Assembly: GCF_014200015.1 (NCBI RefSeq)
Contig: NZ_JACHOT010000007.1
Coordinates: forward strand, 1-64,000
DNA from: Aminobacter niigataensis
GTDB lineage: Bacteria > Pseudomonadota > Alphaproteobacteria > Rhizobiales > Rhizobiaceae
DNA length: 64,000 nucleotides
Reading direction: 5' to 3'
The notes under the pieces were generated by a model. It saw only the letters and a list, made by a program, of their open reading frames with translations, did not search any database and was not told where the DNA came from. Positions 44,072 through 52,659 of the stretch are shown here, piece by piece; positions within the stretch are counted from its first letter, which is position 1, and every line of letters begins with the position of its first letter. Made by a program: the position numbers and the translations under genes.

Positions 44072-45010
44072 ATGAAAAAAGACAAGGAAAGCAAGAAGGC
44101 TGAAGCCGGCCATGCGGCTCCGACCGCGGATGCGGCACCGAAAGCCGGCCCGGTCGAGATCAAGATCGGCAAGGACGAGCGCACCTTCGACATCAACGAC
44201 CCCAACCTTCCCGACTGGATCGACAAGAAGGCGCTTAAATCAGGGAACTACCCCTACGACGACAAGCTGCCGCAAAAGGAATACGAGCAGACGCTCGAGC
44301 ATTTGCAGGTCGAACTGGTCAAGCTGCAGGCCTGGCTGCAAGCCACCGGCAAGCGGGTGCTGGTGCTGTTCGAGGGGCGCGACGCGGCCGGCAAGGGCGG
44401 CACCATCTCCGCGGTGCGCGAATACATGAACCCGCGCACGGCGCGCAACGTCGCGCTGACCAAGCCCACCGAGACCGAACGCGGCCAATGGTACTTCCAG
44501 CGCTATGTCGCACAGTTCCCGACGGCCGGCGAATTCGTCACCTTCGACCGCTCCTGGTACAACCGGGCAGGCGTCGAGCCGGTGATGGGGTTCTGCACCC
44601 CCGAACAGCACCGGCAGTTTCTCGACGAGACGCCCCATTTCGAACAGATGATCGTCAACGAGGGCATCCACTTCTTCAAGTTCTGGCTCGACATCAGCCA
44701 GGAGATGCAGCTCAAGCGTTTCCATGACCGGCGCCACAGCGCACTGAAGAGCTGGAAGTTCTCGCCGATGGACATCGCCGGCATCAGCAAGTGGGACGAC
44801 TACACCAGGGCGGTCGAACTGATGGTCGACAAGACCCACACCAAACACGCGCCATGGATCGTCGTGCAGGCCAACGACAAGCGGCGCGGACGGATCGCCG
44901 TCATCCGCCACATCCTGCGCGCGCTGGCCTATGACGGCCGCGACCTCGACGAGGTCGGTCGGCCCGACGGCAAGATCATCGCCGAGGGCCTGAAATTCCT
45001 GAAGGATTGA
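44072..45010 (+). CDS. ppk2: Polyphosphate kinase 2
   Basis: A 312-residue PPK2-family protein. The Walker [12 protein letters not shown] near 101, the [13 protein letters not shown] region near 162 and [10 protein letters not shown] near 222 are typical. It uses polyphosphate to phosphorylate nucleoside diphosphates, or the reverse. The first 35 residues are charged and Ala-rich. ATG 44072 was chosen over an upstream ATG. It is divergent from phoR, so it belongs to the local phosphate group. Confidence 0.92.
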   Translation: MKKDKESKKAEAGHAAPTADAAPKAGPVEIKIGKDERTFDINDPNLPDWIDKKALKSGNYPYDDKLPQKEYEQTLEHLQVELVKLQAWLQATGKRVLVLFEGRDAAGKGGTISAVREYMNPRTARNVALTKPTETERGQWYFQRYVAQFPTAGEFVTFDRSWYNRAGVEPVMGFCTPEQHRQFLDETPHFEQMIVNEGIHFFKFWLDISQEMQLKRFHDRRHSALKSWKFSPMDIAGISKWDDYTRAVELMVDKTHTKHAPWIVVQANDKRRGRIAVIRHILRALAYDGRDLDEVGRPDGKIIAEGLKFLKD

Positions 45011-45013
45011 AGC

Positions 45014-46957
45014 TCAGAACGCACGAGCCTTGCGATGCGGCGTCTTCGCCCAATGGTGCGGACGCCGCCAGAGCTCGTAGAGCGCGCACCATGCCGCCCA
45101 TGACAGCATCGTCCAATAGACCGGCGTGAACAGGCACAGCTTCCAGAAGCCGCGCCGGTCCCTGGGCTTGAGCACTAGCCAGCCGAGGAACAGGAAGGCG
45201 CCATAGCCGAGCAGGATGCTGATGACGTCGAAGGCGACGAGATAGGACTGCCACAGGCTCATCGGCACGTCGAACAGCACCTGTACGGCCAGGCCCAGCA
45301 GCATCGCGATCAGCACCAGATGCAGCAGCGACGACAGCACCATGCCGGCAAACAGGATCTGCGTGACGACGAAAGAAACGAGCGGCAGTTCAGAGGCCAA
45401 GGCGCTTGGCTCGCGCATATGCACCAGCCAGGTCTGTATCCAGCCCTTGAACCAGCGGACGCGCTGATTGTGCCACGCGACAAGGTCCTCGGGGCCATCC
45501 TCGCGGGTCGCGCAGGACAGCGTCTCGCAGCGGTAGCCATGGCGGGCCAGGCGCAGCGCGAGGTCGGCGTCCTCGGTGACGTTGTAGGGGTCCCAGCCAC
45601 CGACCTCGTCGAGCACTTCGCGACGGAAGTGGTTCGACGTGCCGCCCAGCGGCAGCATGATCCGGTTGTGGGCGAGCCAGGGCAAAAGGCCGCGAAACAG
45701 CGCCGCATATTCGAAACCGAACATGTTGGCGATCAGGCCGGCACGCCGGTTTGCGATTTCGAGCGGCGCCTGCAGGCACGCCAGTTCGCGGCCGGATGCC
45801 TCGAAGCGCCGCCAGGCCTCGGCGAGCTGCATCGGGTGAGGCCTGTCTTCGGCGTCGTAGAGCACGACCAGTTCACCGCGCGCCAGCGGCAGGGCATAGG
45901 ACAGGGCCTTGGGCTTGGTGCGTGGCAGCGATGGCGGCACCAGCACGACTTCGACGCAGGCGCGCAAAGGGTGGGCCCTGATCGCCGCGATGGTCTCTGT
46001 ATCGTCCGCCTCGCACACCAGCTTGATCTCGATCTTGCTGCGCGGCCACTGCAGCATGCCGAGCCCGACGAGCAGGTCGGGCACCACGTCGGCCTCGCGG
46101 TAGAGTGCAACCAGCACCGAATAAACCGGCAGGTCGGGCGAAAGCGGCAGCGAGATCGGCATCTGCACAACGGGCGGACGCGCGATCGCGGCGATGGCGC
46201 GCAATGCGGAGCAGGCGATGAAAAAGGAAACCAGCAACAGGTGCAGGGCAAAAAGTGCCAGCATCGGCACGGTGGCGACGGCGAAAGGCAACAACACCGT
46301 CAGCATGCCGAGGCTGTAGGTCTGCCACGGCCAGAACACGTTGCGTGCCGAACAGTCGGGCCTGTTGTCGTGGAGATTGCCCACCGCAAATCGCGTCAGC
46401 ATCGGGCGAGAGCGCTCCAGCAAGGCTTCCCGCAGTAGCGATGGTGCCGCCACCTTGATGCGCAGCCGGAGATCCGGGCTGGCTTGGCAACGCTGCTTCA
46501 GCAGGCGCCAGCCCGCCTGGTCCGGCGCAACAATCCCCGTGTGGCGTCCCGGTGCCTCGCACAGTCTGGCAAATATTGCCCGGCCGGTGCGGTGGAATTG
46601 CGCCCAACAGGCCTCGTCGGTCATCAGCAGCCGTTGCGGATCGATCGAGGTCAGGCATTCGATCTCGATCTCGTCGGCCATCGCCGCAAAAAAGGCCTGC
46701 TCCGGGACCTCGCCGGATGCCAGCAATTCCGTCTGGAAGGTCGTGCCATGGAAGGCCGCGCGCGAAGCGAATGCGAGGCGTTTTGCGAGCGGAAGTCCGA
46801 GCCGATCAAGTGCTGGCTGCAACTCCGGCAAGTTCGCCAGCGCAAGTTCGTAGACACCGTGGCTGTTGTCGTTGGCTTCTGTAAGGAAAGTCTGTTCGGG
46901 AGAGCCGACAGAAAAAGAGGGGCGGATGGCTGCGTGACTGGAGTCCGTCGCAACCAT
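45014..46957 (-). CDS. Membrane glycosyltransferase family 2 with GspE-like N-terminal region
   Basis: A 647-residue processive-type GT2. Residues 45-170 resemble the N-terminal region of GspE/MshE (a possible c-di-GMP-type module). Two spans (about 210-260) lead to the catalytic domain with YDAEDRP near 367, TEDADLALRL near 461 and QRVRW near 498 (the QxxRW product-binding motif); three or four spans follow (about 525-625). It probably makes or exports a surface polysaccharide. ATG 46957 is used; a TTG nine codons earlier exists. The polymer is unknown. Confidence 0.8.
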   Translation of the reverse strand: MVATDSSHAAIRPSFSVGSPEQTFLTEANDNSHGVYELALANLPELQPALDRLGLPLAKRLAFASRAAFHGTTFQTELLASGEVPEQAFFAAMADEIEIECLTSIDPQRLLMTDEACWAQFHRTGRAIFARLCEAPGRHTGIVAPDQAGWRLLKQRCQASPDLRLRIKVAAPSLLREALLERSRPMLTRFAVGNLHDNRPDCSARNVFWPWQTYSLGMLTVLLPFAVATVPMLALFALHLLLVSFFIACSALRAIAAIARPPVVQMPISLPLSPDLPVYSVLVALYREADVVPDLLVGLGMLQWPRSKIEIKLVCEADDTETIAAIRAHPLRACVEVVLVPPSLPRTKPKALSYALPLARGELVVLYDAEDRPHPMQLAEAWRRFEASGRELACLQAPLEIANRRAGLIANMFGFEYAALFRGLLPWLAHNRIMLPLGGTSNHFRREVLDEVGGWDPYNVTEDADLALRLARHGYRCETLSCATREDGPEDLVAWHNQRVRWFKGWIQTWLVHMREPSALASELPLVSFVVTQILFAGMVLSSLLHLVLIAMLLGLAVQVLFDVPMSLWQSYLVAFDVISILLGYGAFLFLGWLVLKPRDRRGFWKLCLFTPVYWTMLSWAAWCALYELWRRPHHWAKTPHRKARAF

Positions 46958-47180
46958 CACGCACCCACGGCCTGCGAGCCGCAAATTTGGATACTTCGAT
47001 AGTCATCGAACCATGCCGCACCGACTGCTTGACGCAGCCTGCACGTTCGCGTGCATCCCCCCCGCGGCGACCGGTCCAGTCTCATTGCAACATCCCCAGT
47101 GCTGCAACTAACCCCGCGGCAATAGTGCATATCGCCACCCCGGACGCTATGCTCCAAACGGGTGAGACTCCCCTCGCTCA

Positions 47181-47196
47181 ATATATCATGATATAT
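47181..47196. promoter_or_regulatory. Perfect 16-base palindrome in a 432-base intergenic region
   Basis: atatatcatgatatat is a perfect inverted repeat in the AT-rich part of the stretch 46958-47389, which otherwise holds no gene I can support. It lies about 200 bases before the binding-protein gene at 47390 and may be an operator for it or for the glycosyltransferase. Confidence 0.5.
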
Positions 47197-47389
47197 CTCT
47201 TGCGAAATTCAGCTGCTTCGGATTGCCCTGCTGCACAATTGCTTTTCCTGGCCGCCTTCACGCGCTAAAGCTCTTGCCAACCATTCACAGTCCAGCGCAT
47301 CCACCCGGATGCGGAAACGCTCTGTGAGAGACGTCGAACCACATCGTCGCTTGCAGGAGCGACGCGTCAGCCAGGGCCGGAGCGCACTC

Positions 47390-48232
47390 ATGAAACCCGC
47401 ACCGCAGTTGCTTGCGTTCGCGTTTTCGCTCGCAGCATTGCTTGGCCCGGCCAAGGCAGCCGAACCGCAAGTGCCGGTGTTGTGGGACAGCAAGGAGCGC
47501 CTGCAGAAGCCCGACCTGTCGACGCTGCCACGGCTGCGCTTCCTGACCACTACCGATTTTCCGCCCTTCAACTTCATCGACAAGAGCGGCAGGCTGTCGG
47601 GGTTCCATATCGACCTCGCTCGCGCGGTCTGCGCCGAACTCGGCATTGCCGAGAAATGCCAGATCCAGGCCCTGCCCTGGGCCGAACTCGACGGCGCGCT
47701 GAATTCGGGCGAAGGCGAGGCCATCATCGCCGGTGTGCCGGCGACCGCGGCGACGCGGGAGAAATACGCCTTCTCGCGGCCCTACCTCCAGTTCCCGGCG
47801 CGCTTTATCATGCGCAAGGCGCAAGCCGTCAGCGAGCCGCTCGTCGACAAGCTGCAAGGCAAGCGCGTCGGCGTGCTTGCCGGCTCGGCGCATGAGCGCG
47901 TGCTCCGCGACTATTTCGGCAGTGTGAAGGTTGTGACCTACACCAAGCCGGATTGGCTCAATGCCGACCTCAAGGACGGCAAGCTGGATGCTGTCTTTGG
48001 CGACGGCATGCGCCTGTCGTTCTGGCTTGCCGGAACGGATGCCGCCGGCTGCTGCCGCTTTGCCGGCGGTCCTTACCTGGCGCCGGAATATCTCGGCACC
48101 GGCCTGGCGATCGCTGCCAAGCCGGACAACGCGGCCCTTGCGACCGCCTTCGACTACGCGCTGCACGAGATCTCGGCCAAGGGCACCTTCGCCGAGCTCT
48201 ATCTCAGGTATTTCCCGGTCAGCTTCTTCTAG
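47390..48232 (+). CDS. Orphan periplasmic binding protein, family 3
   Basis: A 280-residue SBP_bac_3-like protein. A signal peptide (about 1-23, ending in AKAAEP) is followed by LTTTDFPPFNFIDKSGRLSG and FHIDLARAVCAELG. The FFR-type ends fit the family. Two Cys (ELGIAEKC and AAGCCRF) may form a disulphide. No permease or ATPase is near. Start ATG 47390 is chosen because it begins the signal peptide. Confidence 0.85.
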   Translation: MKPAPQLLAFAFSLAALLGPAKAAEPQVPVLWDSKERLQKPDLSTLPRLRFLTTTDFPPFNFIDKSGRLSGFHIDLARAVCAELGIAEKCQIQALPWAELDGALNSGEGEAIIAGVPATAATREKYAFSRPYLQFPARFIMRKAQAVSEPLVDKLQGKRVGVLAGSAHERVLRDYFGSVKVVTYTKPDWLNADLKDGKLDAVFGDGMRLSFWLAGTDAAGCCRFAGGPYLAPEYLGTGLAIAAKPDNAALATAFDYALHEISAKGTFAELYLRYFPVSFF

Positions 48233-48238
48233 CCGCCG

Positions 48239-48652
48239 TCAGGTCAGCGTGCGATGGCGCGCCTTGGTGGCGCGTTCGATCGCTGCAAGCGTCAGGGCGT
48301 CGACGCTAAGGTGCTTGCGCAGAAGCTGCAGCACCCGCACCTCCTCCATGCGCATCTCGAGATCGACCGAGGCGACCTCGAAGGCGGCCGCATAGGCGGT
48401 CTCGTGCAGCCGTTCGGGGATCACCCGCCTTGCCGTGTCGAGGATATCGTCGAGGCCGTTGTCGGCATGCAGCATCATCTGGCAATCCTGCGCCACCGCA
48501 ATCAGGCGCTTGGCGTCGAAATCCAGGAAGATCGGCCATGTCCTGACCACCTCGCCGATCCGCGCCAGCTCGACATCGGTCATGTCGCGGTCCGATGCGG
48601 AGGTGACGACCATCAGGTAGATCAGCGCCTCGTGGGCGGTCGGCATGGGCAT
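48239..48652 (-). CDS. TerB-like protein
   Basis: A 137-residue all-helical protein resembling the tellurite resistance TerB family: LIYLMVVTSASDRDMTDVELARIG near the N-terminus matches the DG/E-type metal loop, and the C-terminal RMEEVRVLQLLRKHL the family end. Function is unknown; no other ter genes are present. ATG 48652 has ggag upstream. Confidence 0.72.
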   Translation of the reverse strand: MPMPTAHEALIYLMVVTSASDRDMTDVELARIGEVVRTWPIFLDFDAKRLIAVAQDCQMMLHADNGLDDILDTARRVIPERLHETAYAAAFEVASVDLEMRMEEVRVLQLLRKHLSVDALTLAAIERATKARHRTLT

Positions 48653-48810
48653 GAAATTCTCCAGAACGGGGTTGAATGCCACCAGAACTTAGGAACGCCG
48701 CGGCCCTCCCGCAACGAAAAATGGGCGGAATCGTTGACGCCCGCAGCATGCACGCATAGAGCATGGCCGTCTTCGGCGGAATTTCCGCCCAAATAAAAAG
48801 GGCTCTCGAC

Positions 48811-50460
48811 ATGACGAGATCAAACTCAATAGATCTCAACCCGGAAATCCTCGCGGCGGCTGCCGAAAGCAAAGCCTGGCCGTTCGAGGAAGCCAAGAAA
48901 ATCGTCGAGCGCTACAAGAAAACCGGCCTTCCCGAGACCGTCCTGTTCGAGACCGGCTACGGCCCTTCGGGCCTGCCGCATATCGGCACGTTCGGCGAGG
49001 TAGCGCGCACCACGATGGTACGCCATGCCTTTCATGTGCTGACCGAAAACAAGGTCAAGACCAGGCTCCTGTGCTTCTCCGACGACATGGACGGCATGCG
49101 CAAGATCCCGGAGAACGTGCCGGACCGCGCCTTCCTCGAGCCGCACCTGCACAAGCCGCTGACTGCCGTACCCAACCCGTTCGGCGGCGACTATGCCAGC
49201 TTCGGCGATCACAACAACGCGATGCTGCGCCGCTTCCTGGACACCTTCGGCTTCGACTACGAGTTCGCCAGCGCGACCGAGTACTACAGGGCAGGCAAGT
49301 TCGACGCGATGCTGCTGCGGGCCGCCGAGCGCTACGACCAGATCATGGCCGTGATGCTGCCGACGCTCGGCGAGGAGCGTCAGGCGACCTATAGCCCGTT
49401 CCTGCCGATCTCGCCGAAGAGCGGCCGCGTGCTCTACGTGCCGATGAAGCACGTCGACGCCAAGGCCGGCACCATCACCTTCGACGACGAAGGCACCGAA
49501 ACCACGCTGTCGGTCACCGGCGGCAAGGTCAAGCTGCAGTGGAAGCCGGATTTCGGCATGCGCTGGGCAGCTCTCAACGTCGATTTCGAGATGTTCGGCA
49601 AGGATCACCAGACCAATGCGGTGATCTACGACCGCATCTGCAACCTGCTCGGCGGGCGGGCGCCGGAGCATTTCGTCTACGAGCTGTTCCTCGACGAGAA
49701 CGGCCAGAAGATCTCCAAGTCCAAGGGCAACGGGCTGACCATTGACGAATGGCTGACCTACGCGCCGACCGAAAGCCTCGGCCTCTACATGTACCAGCGG
49801 CCGCGCCAGGCCAAGAAGCTCTATTTCGACGTCATCCCGAAGGCGGTGGACGAGTACTACAGCTTCCTCTCCGCCTATCCCCGGCAGGCGTGGAAGGAAC
49901 GGCTGGGCAATCCGGTCTGGCACATGCACTCGGGCAACCCGCCCGTCGTCGACATGCCGGTGCCGTTCTCGATGCTGCTCAACCTCGTCAGCGCCTCCAA
50001 CGCGCACGACAAGGGCGTGTTGTGGGGCTTCATCTCGCGCCATGCGCCCGGCGTGACGCCTGAGACGCATCCGGAACTCGACAAGCTGACCGGCTATGCC
50101 GTCCGTTACTTCGACGATTTCGTGAAGCCGACGAAGACCTTCAGGGCGGCCGACGACGTCGAACGTGCGGCACTGGAAGCGCTGGAGAAGGCGCTCAGCG
50201 CGCTGCCGGCTGGTGCCGACGGTGAAGCCATCCAGAACGCCTCGCTCAATGTCGCCCGCCAGATCGAGCGCTACCAGGACCACACCAAGCAGAGCCCGGA
50301 AGGCGGCCCCGGCGTATCCGGCGCCTTCTTCCAGATGATCTACCAGGTTCTGATCGGCCAGGAGCGCGGCCCGCGCTTCGGCTCCTTCGCAGCGCTTTAC
50401 GGCATCGCCGAGACCCGGGCGCTGATCCGCAGCGCGCTGGAAGGCAAGCTGGCAGCGTAG
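48811..50460 (+). CDS. lysK: Lysyl-tRNA synthetase, class I
   Basis: A 549-residue class I LysRS of archaeal type, the only one used in most alphaproteobacteria. The HIGH motif is [12 protein letters not shown] near 52 and the KMSKS motif KISKSKGNG near 302. It charges tRNA-Lys. ATG 48811 was chosen because the N-terminus matches the family. A terminator follows after the stop. Confidence 0.95.
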   Translation: MTRSNSIDLNPEILAAAAESKAWPFEEAKKIVERYKKTGLPETVLFETGYGPSGLPHIGTFGEVARTTMVRHAFHVLTENKVKTRLLCFSDDMDGMRKIPENVPDRAFLEPHLHKPLTAVPNPFGGDYASFGDHNNAMLRRFLDTFGFDYEFASATEYYRAGKFDAMLLRAAERYDQIMAVMLPTLGEERQATYSPFLPISPKSGRVLYVPMKHVDAKAGTITFDDEGTETTLSVTGGKVKLQWKPDFGMRWAALNVDFEMFGKDHQTNAVIYDRICNLLGGRAPEHFVYELFLDENGQKISKSKGNGLTIDEWLTYAPTESLGLYMYQRPRQAKKLYFDVIPKAVDEYYSFLSAYPRQAWKERLGNPVWHMHSGNPPVVDMPVPFSMLLNLVSASNAHDKGVLWGFISRHAPGVTPETHPELDKLTGYAVRYFDDFVKPTKTFRAADDVERAALEALEKALSALPAGADGEAIQNASLNVARQIERYQDHTKQSPEGGPGVSGAFFQMIYQVLIGQERGPRFGSFAALYGIAETRALIRSALEGKLAA

Positions 50461-50466
50461 GATCGA

Positions 50467-50497
50467 AAAAAGGCCGGCTGTCGCAGCCGGCCTTTTT
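50467..50497. terminator. Bidirectional terminator between lysK and the nuclease-fold gene
   Basis: Arms aaaaaggccggctg/cagccggccttttt around tcg form a perfect hairpin with A- and T-tracts. It overlaps the stop codon of the convergent gene by one base. Confidence 0.9.
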
Positions 50498-51336
50498 CAT
50501 TGCGGCGAGCTATTGGTATCCGGCTCCGTCGCAGGCGGCGCCTCGACCTCGGGCAGGCTGGTTCCGCTCGGCGACAGCGTCATTTCGATGCGCTCGGGTG
50601 CCGCCCCGAAAATGCCCTTCTTCTCCGCCTCGGCCTTGGCGCCGGCCTCGGCATAGGGGCCGTTGGCGTCCGCCCTGACCCAGCCATTGGCCACCAGCCA
50701 TTCGCCGACATCCTGCTTGCCGACGCGGCACCTGGCGACGATCACGCCGCGCTCGGCATCGGGCGGCACATCGCAGACCACGGCACGCGAGCGCAGGAAA
50801 CTGCGGAACGCCGTGCGGGCACGCACGCCGCAGTTCCACTCCTTGCCCTCGAACGAACATTTCTCGCTCGTTTCGACAGCCGTCACGCCCGATATCGCCA
50901 CGCTGAAACCCTTGGCCTCGATCAGGCCGGCGGCAGAAGCGACTGGCCGGAACAAGGTCGTGCCGTCCCAGTCGTCAGGCATCTTCGGCTTCGGCGGCAG
51001 GGCCAGGCTCAACTCGCTCAATGGCGCCCGCGGCGCCTCGCGCACCAGCCCGCCCTGCTCAAGCGCGGGCGGCACGATTTCATCTGGCGCCACGGCGCGC
51101 GAGATGGCTTCAGGCTCGGCCTGCGGCGCGGACGGCGCAACGGCAGCCGTATTGCCGTCTTCAGGTGGAAGCGCCTCACCTCCATCTTCAGGCGGAAGTG
51201 CCTGCTGGATGTCGGCCTCGTCGATGACGTCGACGGACGGCGCCTCGATGGCGGCCAGCCTCTGCCCGCCCAGCGAGACGAGCAAGGTGGCGATGCCGAA
51301 AGCGGCGGCTGCGATGGCTATGGCTGCGGGGCGCAT
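50497..51336 (-). CDS. Secreted or anchored thermonuclease-fold (SNase-like) protein
   Basis: A 279-residue protein. A hydrophobic N-terminal segment (about 1-25) is followed by a Pro/Ala/Glu-rich linker with a repeated PPEDG, then an SNase-like OB-fold domain (about 125-240) with CGVRARTAFRSFLRSR and VGEWLVANGWVRAD. The classical SNase active residues are not all evident, so activity is uncertain. The adjacent S24 regulator lies six bases upstream on the same strand. Confidence 0.7.
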   Translation of the reverse strand: MRPAAIAIAAAAFGIATLLVSLGGQRLAAIEAPSVDVIDEADIQQALPPEDGGEALPPEDGNTAAVAPSAPQAEPEAISRAVAPDEIVPPALEQGGLVREAPRAPLSELSLALPPKPKMPDDWDGTTLFRPVASAAGLIEAKGFSVAISGVTAVETSEKCSFEGKEWNCGVRARTAFRSFLRSRAVVCDVPPDAERGVIVARCRVGKQDVGEWLVANGWVRADANGPYAEAGAKAEAEKKGIFGAAPERIEMTLSPSGTSLPEVEAPPATEPDTNSSPQ

Positions 51337-51342
51337 GGATCC

Positions 51343-51993
51343 CTACTGGCTCGCCCAGACGATGCGGGCCACCCACTCGACCTCGGCCGTCTGGAAACGC
51401 CTGTTGGGGTGCTCGGGGTTCAGCGAAAGCAGTTCGATCACGCTTTGCGTCTGCCGCTCCAGCACCTTGGCCATGACTTCGCCCGAGATCGTCTTGACCA
51501 CGACGCGGTCGCCCTTGCGCACGGCAGCACCGGGCTCGACGATCAGCACGTCTCCGTTGCGGTAGAGCGGCAGCATCGAGTCGCCCTGCACTTCGAGCGC
51601 GTAGGAGTTGTCGGTGGCGCGCGCCGGAAGCTCTATCAGTTCCCAGCCCTGGCCGGCCGGAAAGCCGGCATCGTCGAAGAAGCCGCCCGCGCCCGCCTGG
51701 GCGAAGCCGAGCAGCGGCACGCCCGCCGCCTGTTCGCGGCCCCTCGCCTTGCCGGCAGCCTTCACCGGCTCGACGAAACCCAAAAACTCCTCGAGCGAGG
51801 AATTGGTGGCGTCGATGATCTTGGCGAGCGACTCCGTCGAGGGCCAGCGCGGCCTGCCATCGACGGACTGGCGCTTGGATTTGTTGAACGCGGTCGAGTC
51901 GAGCCCGGCCTTCTTGGCGAGGCCCGACGCCGAAAGCGAATAACGCTCGGCGAGAGCATCGATCGCGGCCCAGACACGTTCGTGCGAGAGCAT
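51343..51993 (-). CDS. S24-family transcriptional regulator, LexA/CI-like
   Basis: A 216-residue repressor-like protein. An N-terminal helix-turn-helix (about 1-60, LSASGLAKKAGLDSTAFNKS) is joined to an S24 peptidase-like C-terminus with the Ser in QGDSMLPLYRNGD near 135 and the Lys in KGDRVVVKT near 160; the AGAGG stretch near 100 could be the Ala-Gly cleavage site. It may respond to DNA damage or be a domesticated phage repressor, as no other phage genes are seen. Confidence 0.82.
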   Translation of the reverse strand: MLSHERVWAAIDALAERYSLSASGLAKKAGLDSTAFNKSKRQSVDGRPRWPSTESLAKIIDATNSSLEEFLGFVEPVKAAGKARGREQAAGVPLLGFAQAGAGGFFDDAGFPAGQGWELIELPARATDNSYALEVQGDSMLPLYRNGDVLIVEPGAAVRKGDRVVVKTISGEVMAKVLERQTQSVIELLSLNPEHPNRRFQTAEVEWVARIVWASQ

Positions 51994-52104
51994 GGCGCCC
52001 CCTCAAGACAGGAAAAAATACCTTTCGGCATTTAACCACGCCAGTTGCAATTGTCCACCGGCAAAGCAGGCAAACAGACAACGATCAGCCCATCAGAACA
52101 GGCG

Positions 52105-52653
52105 TCAGCGCTCGGACTTCGCCAACGTCCTCAACCCCTTGTGCGAAGCGATGAATATCCGCTCTTCCTCGCTCACGTCGCGCGGCGCTGCCCCGTCGTA
52201 GCCCAGTTCGGCGACCAGGTCGTCGATCTGCACGAAGCGCCTATTGCCGCGGTCATAGACCCCGGCACTGGTCATGATGAGGGCCGCCGTCTCGCCGTTG
52301 TCGAGCACGAAGCGGTGCTTGCCGATGACTTCGGAACCGCTCCAGGTTTCGATCGAGGACACCACCTCGAAGCTGCGCCAGAGCCTGATCTCGCGCACGA
52401 ACACCGTCTGCAGCCCACCGAGCATCGGCGCCCAGCCGCGCTTGCGGGCGAGCTCGATCAGGCCCGAGCGCATGAAGATGTCGATGCGGCCGACATCGGC
52501 CAGCATCATGTAGCGCGCATTGTTGAGATGCATGTTGAAGTCGATGTCGGTCGGCAGGCAGCGGAATGACAACCGGCCCTCATCGCCAAAACGGTAAGGG
52601 CCGCGACGGGATGCCGTCGCGGCCATGCGTGCCAGTCTTGCCCAGACGTACAT
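52105..52653 (-). CDS. Hotdog-fold thioesterase
   Basis: A 182-residue 4HBT-like protein with the DIDFNMHLNNARYM motif near 36-49, the hallmark of the fold. It would hydrolyse acyl-CoA or a related thioester. It is six bases downstream of the FadJ-like gene and is the last gene of the beta-oxidation operon. Confidence 0.85.
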   Translation of the reverse strand: MYVWARLARMAATASRRGPYRFGDEGRLSFRCLPTDIDFNMHLNNARYMMLADVGRIDIFMRSGLIELARKRGWAPMLGGLQTVFVREIRLWRSFEVVSSIETWSGSEVIGKHRFVLDNGETAALIMTSAGVYDRGNRRFVQIDDLVAELGYDGAAPRDVSEEERIFIASHKGLRTLAKSER

Positions 52654-52659
52654 GCTGCG

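Noticed and set aside
48239-48652. Tellurite resistance locus
   Set aside because: Only one TerB-like gene is present; no terA, terC, terD or terZ neighbours, so a resistance function is not supported.
51343-51993. Prophage remnant
   Set aside because: The repressor-like gene stands alone; no integrase, attachment site, structural or lysis gene is present.
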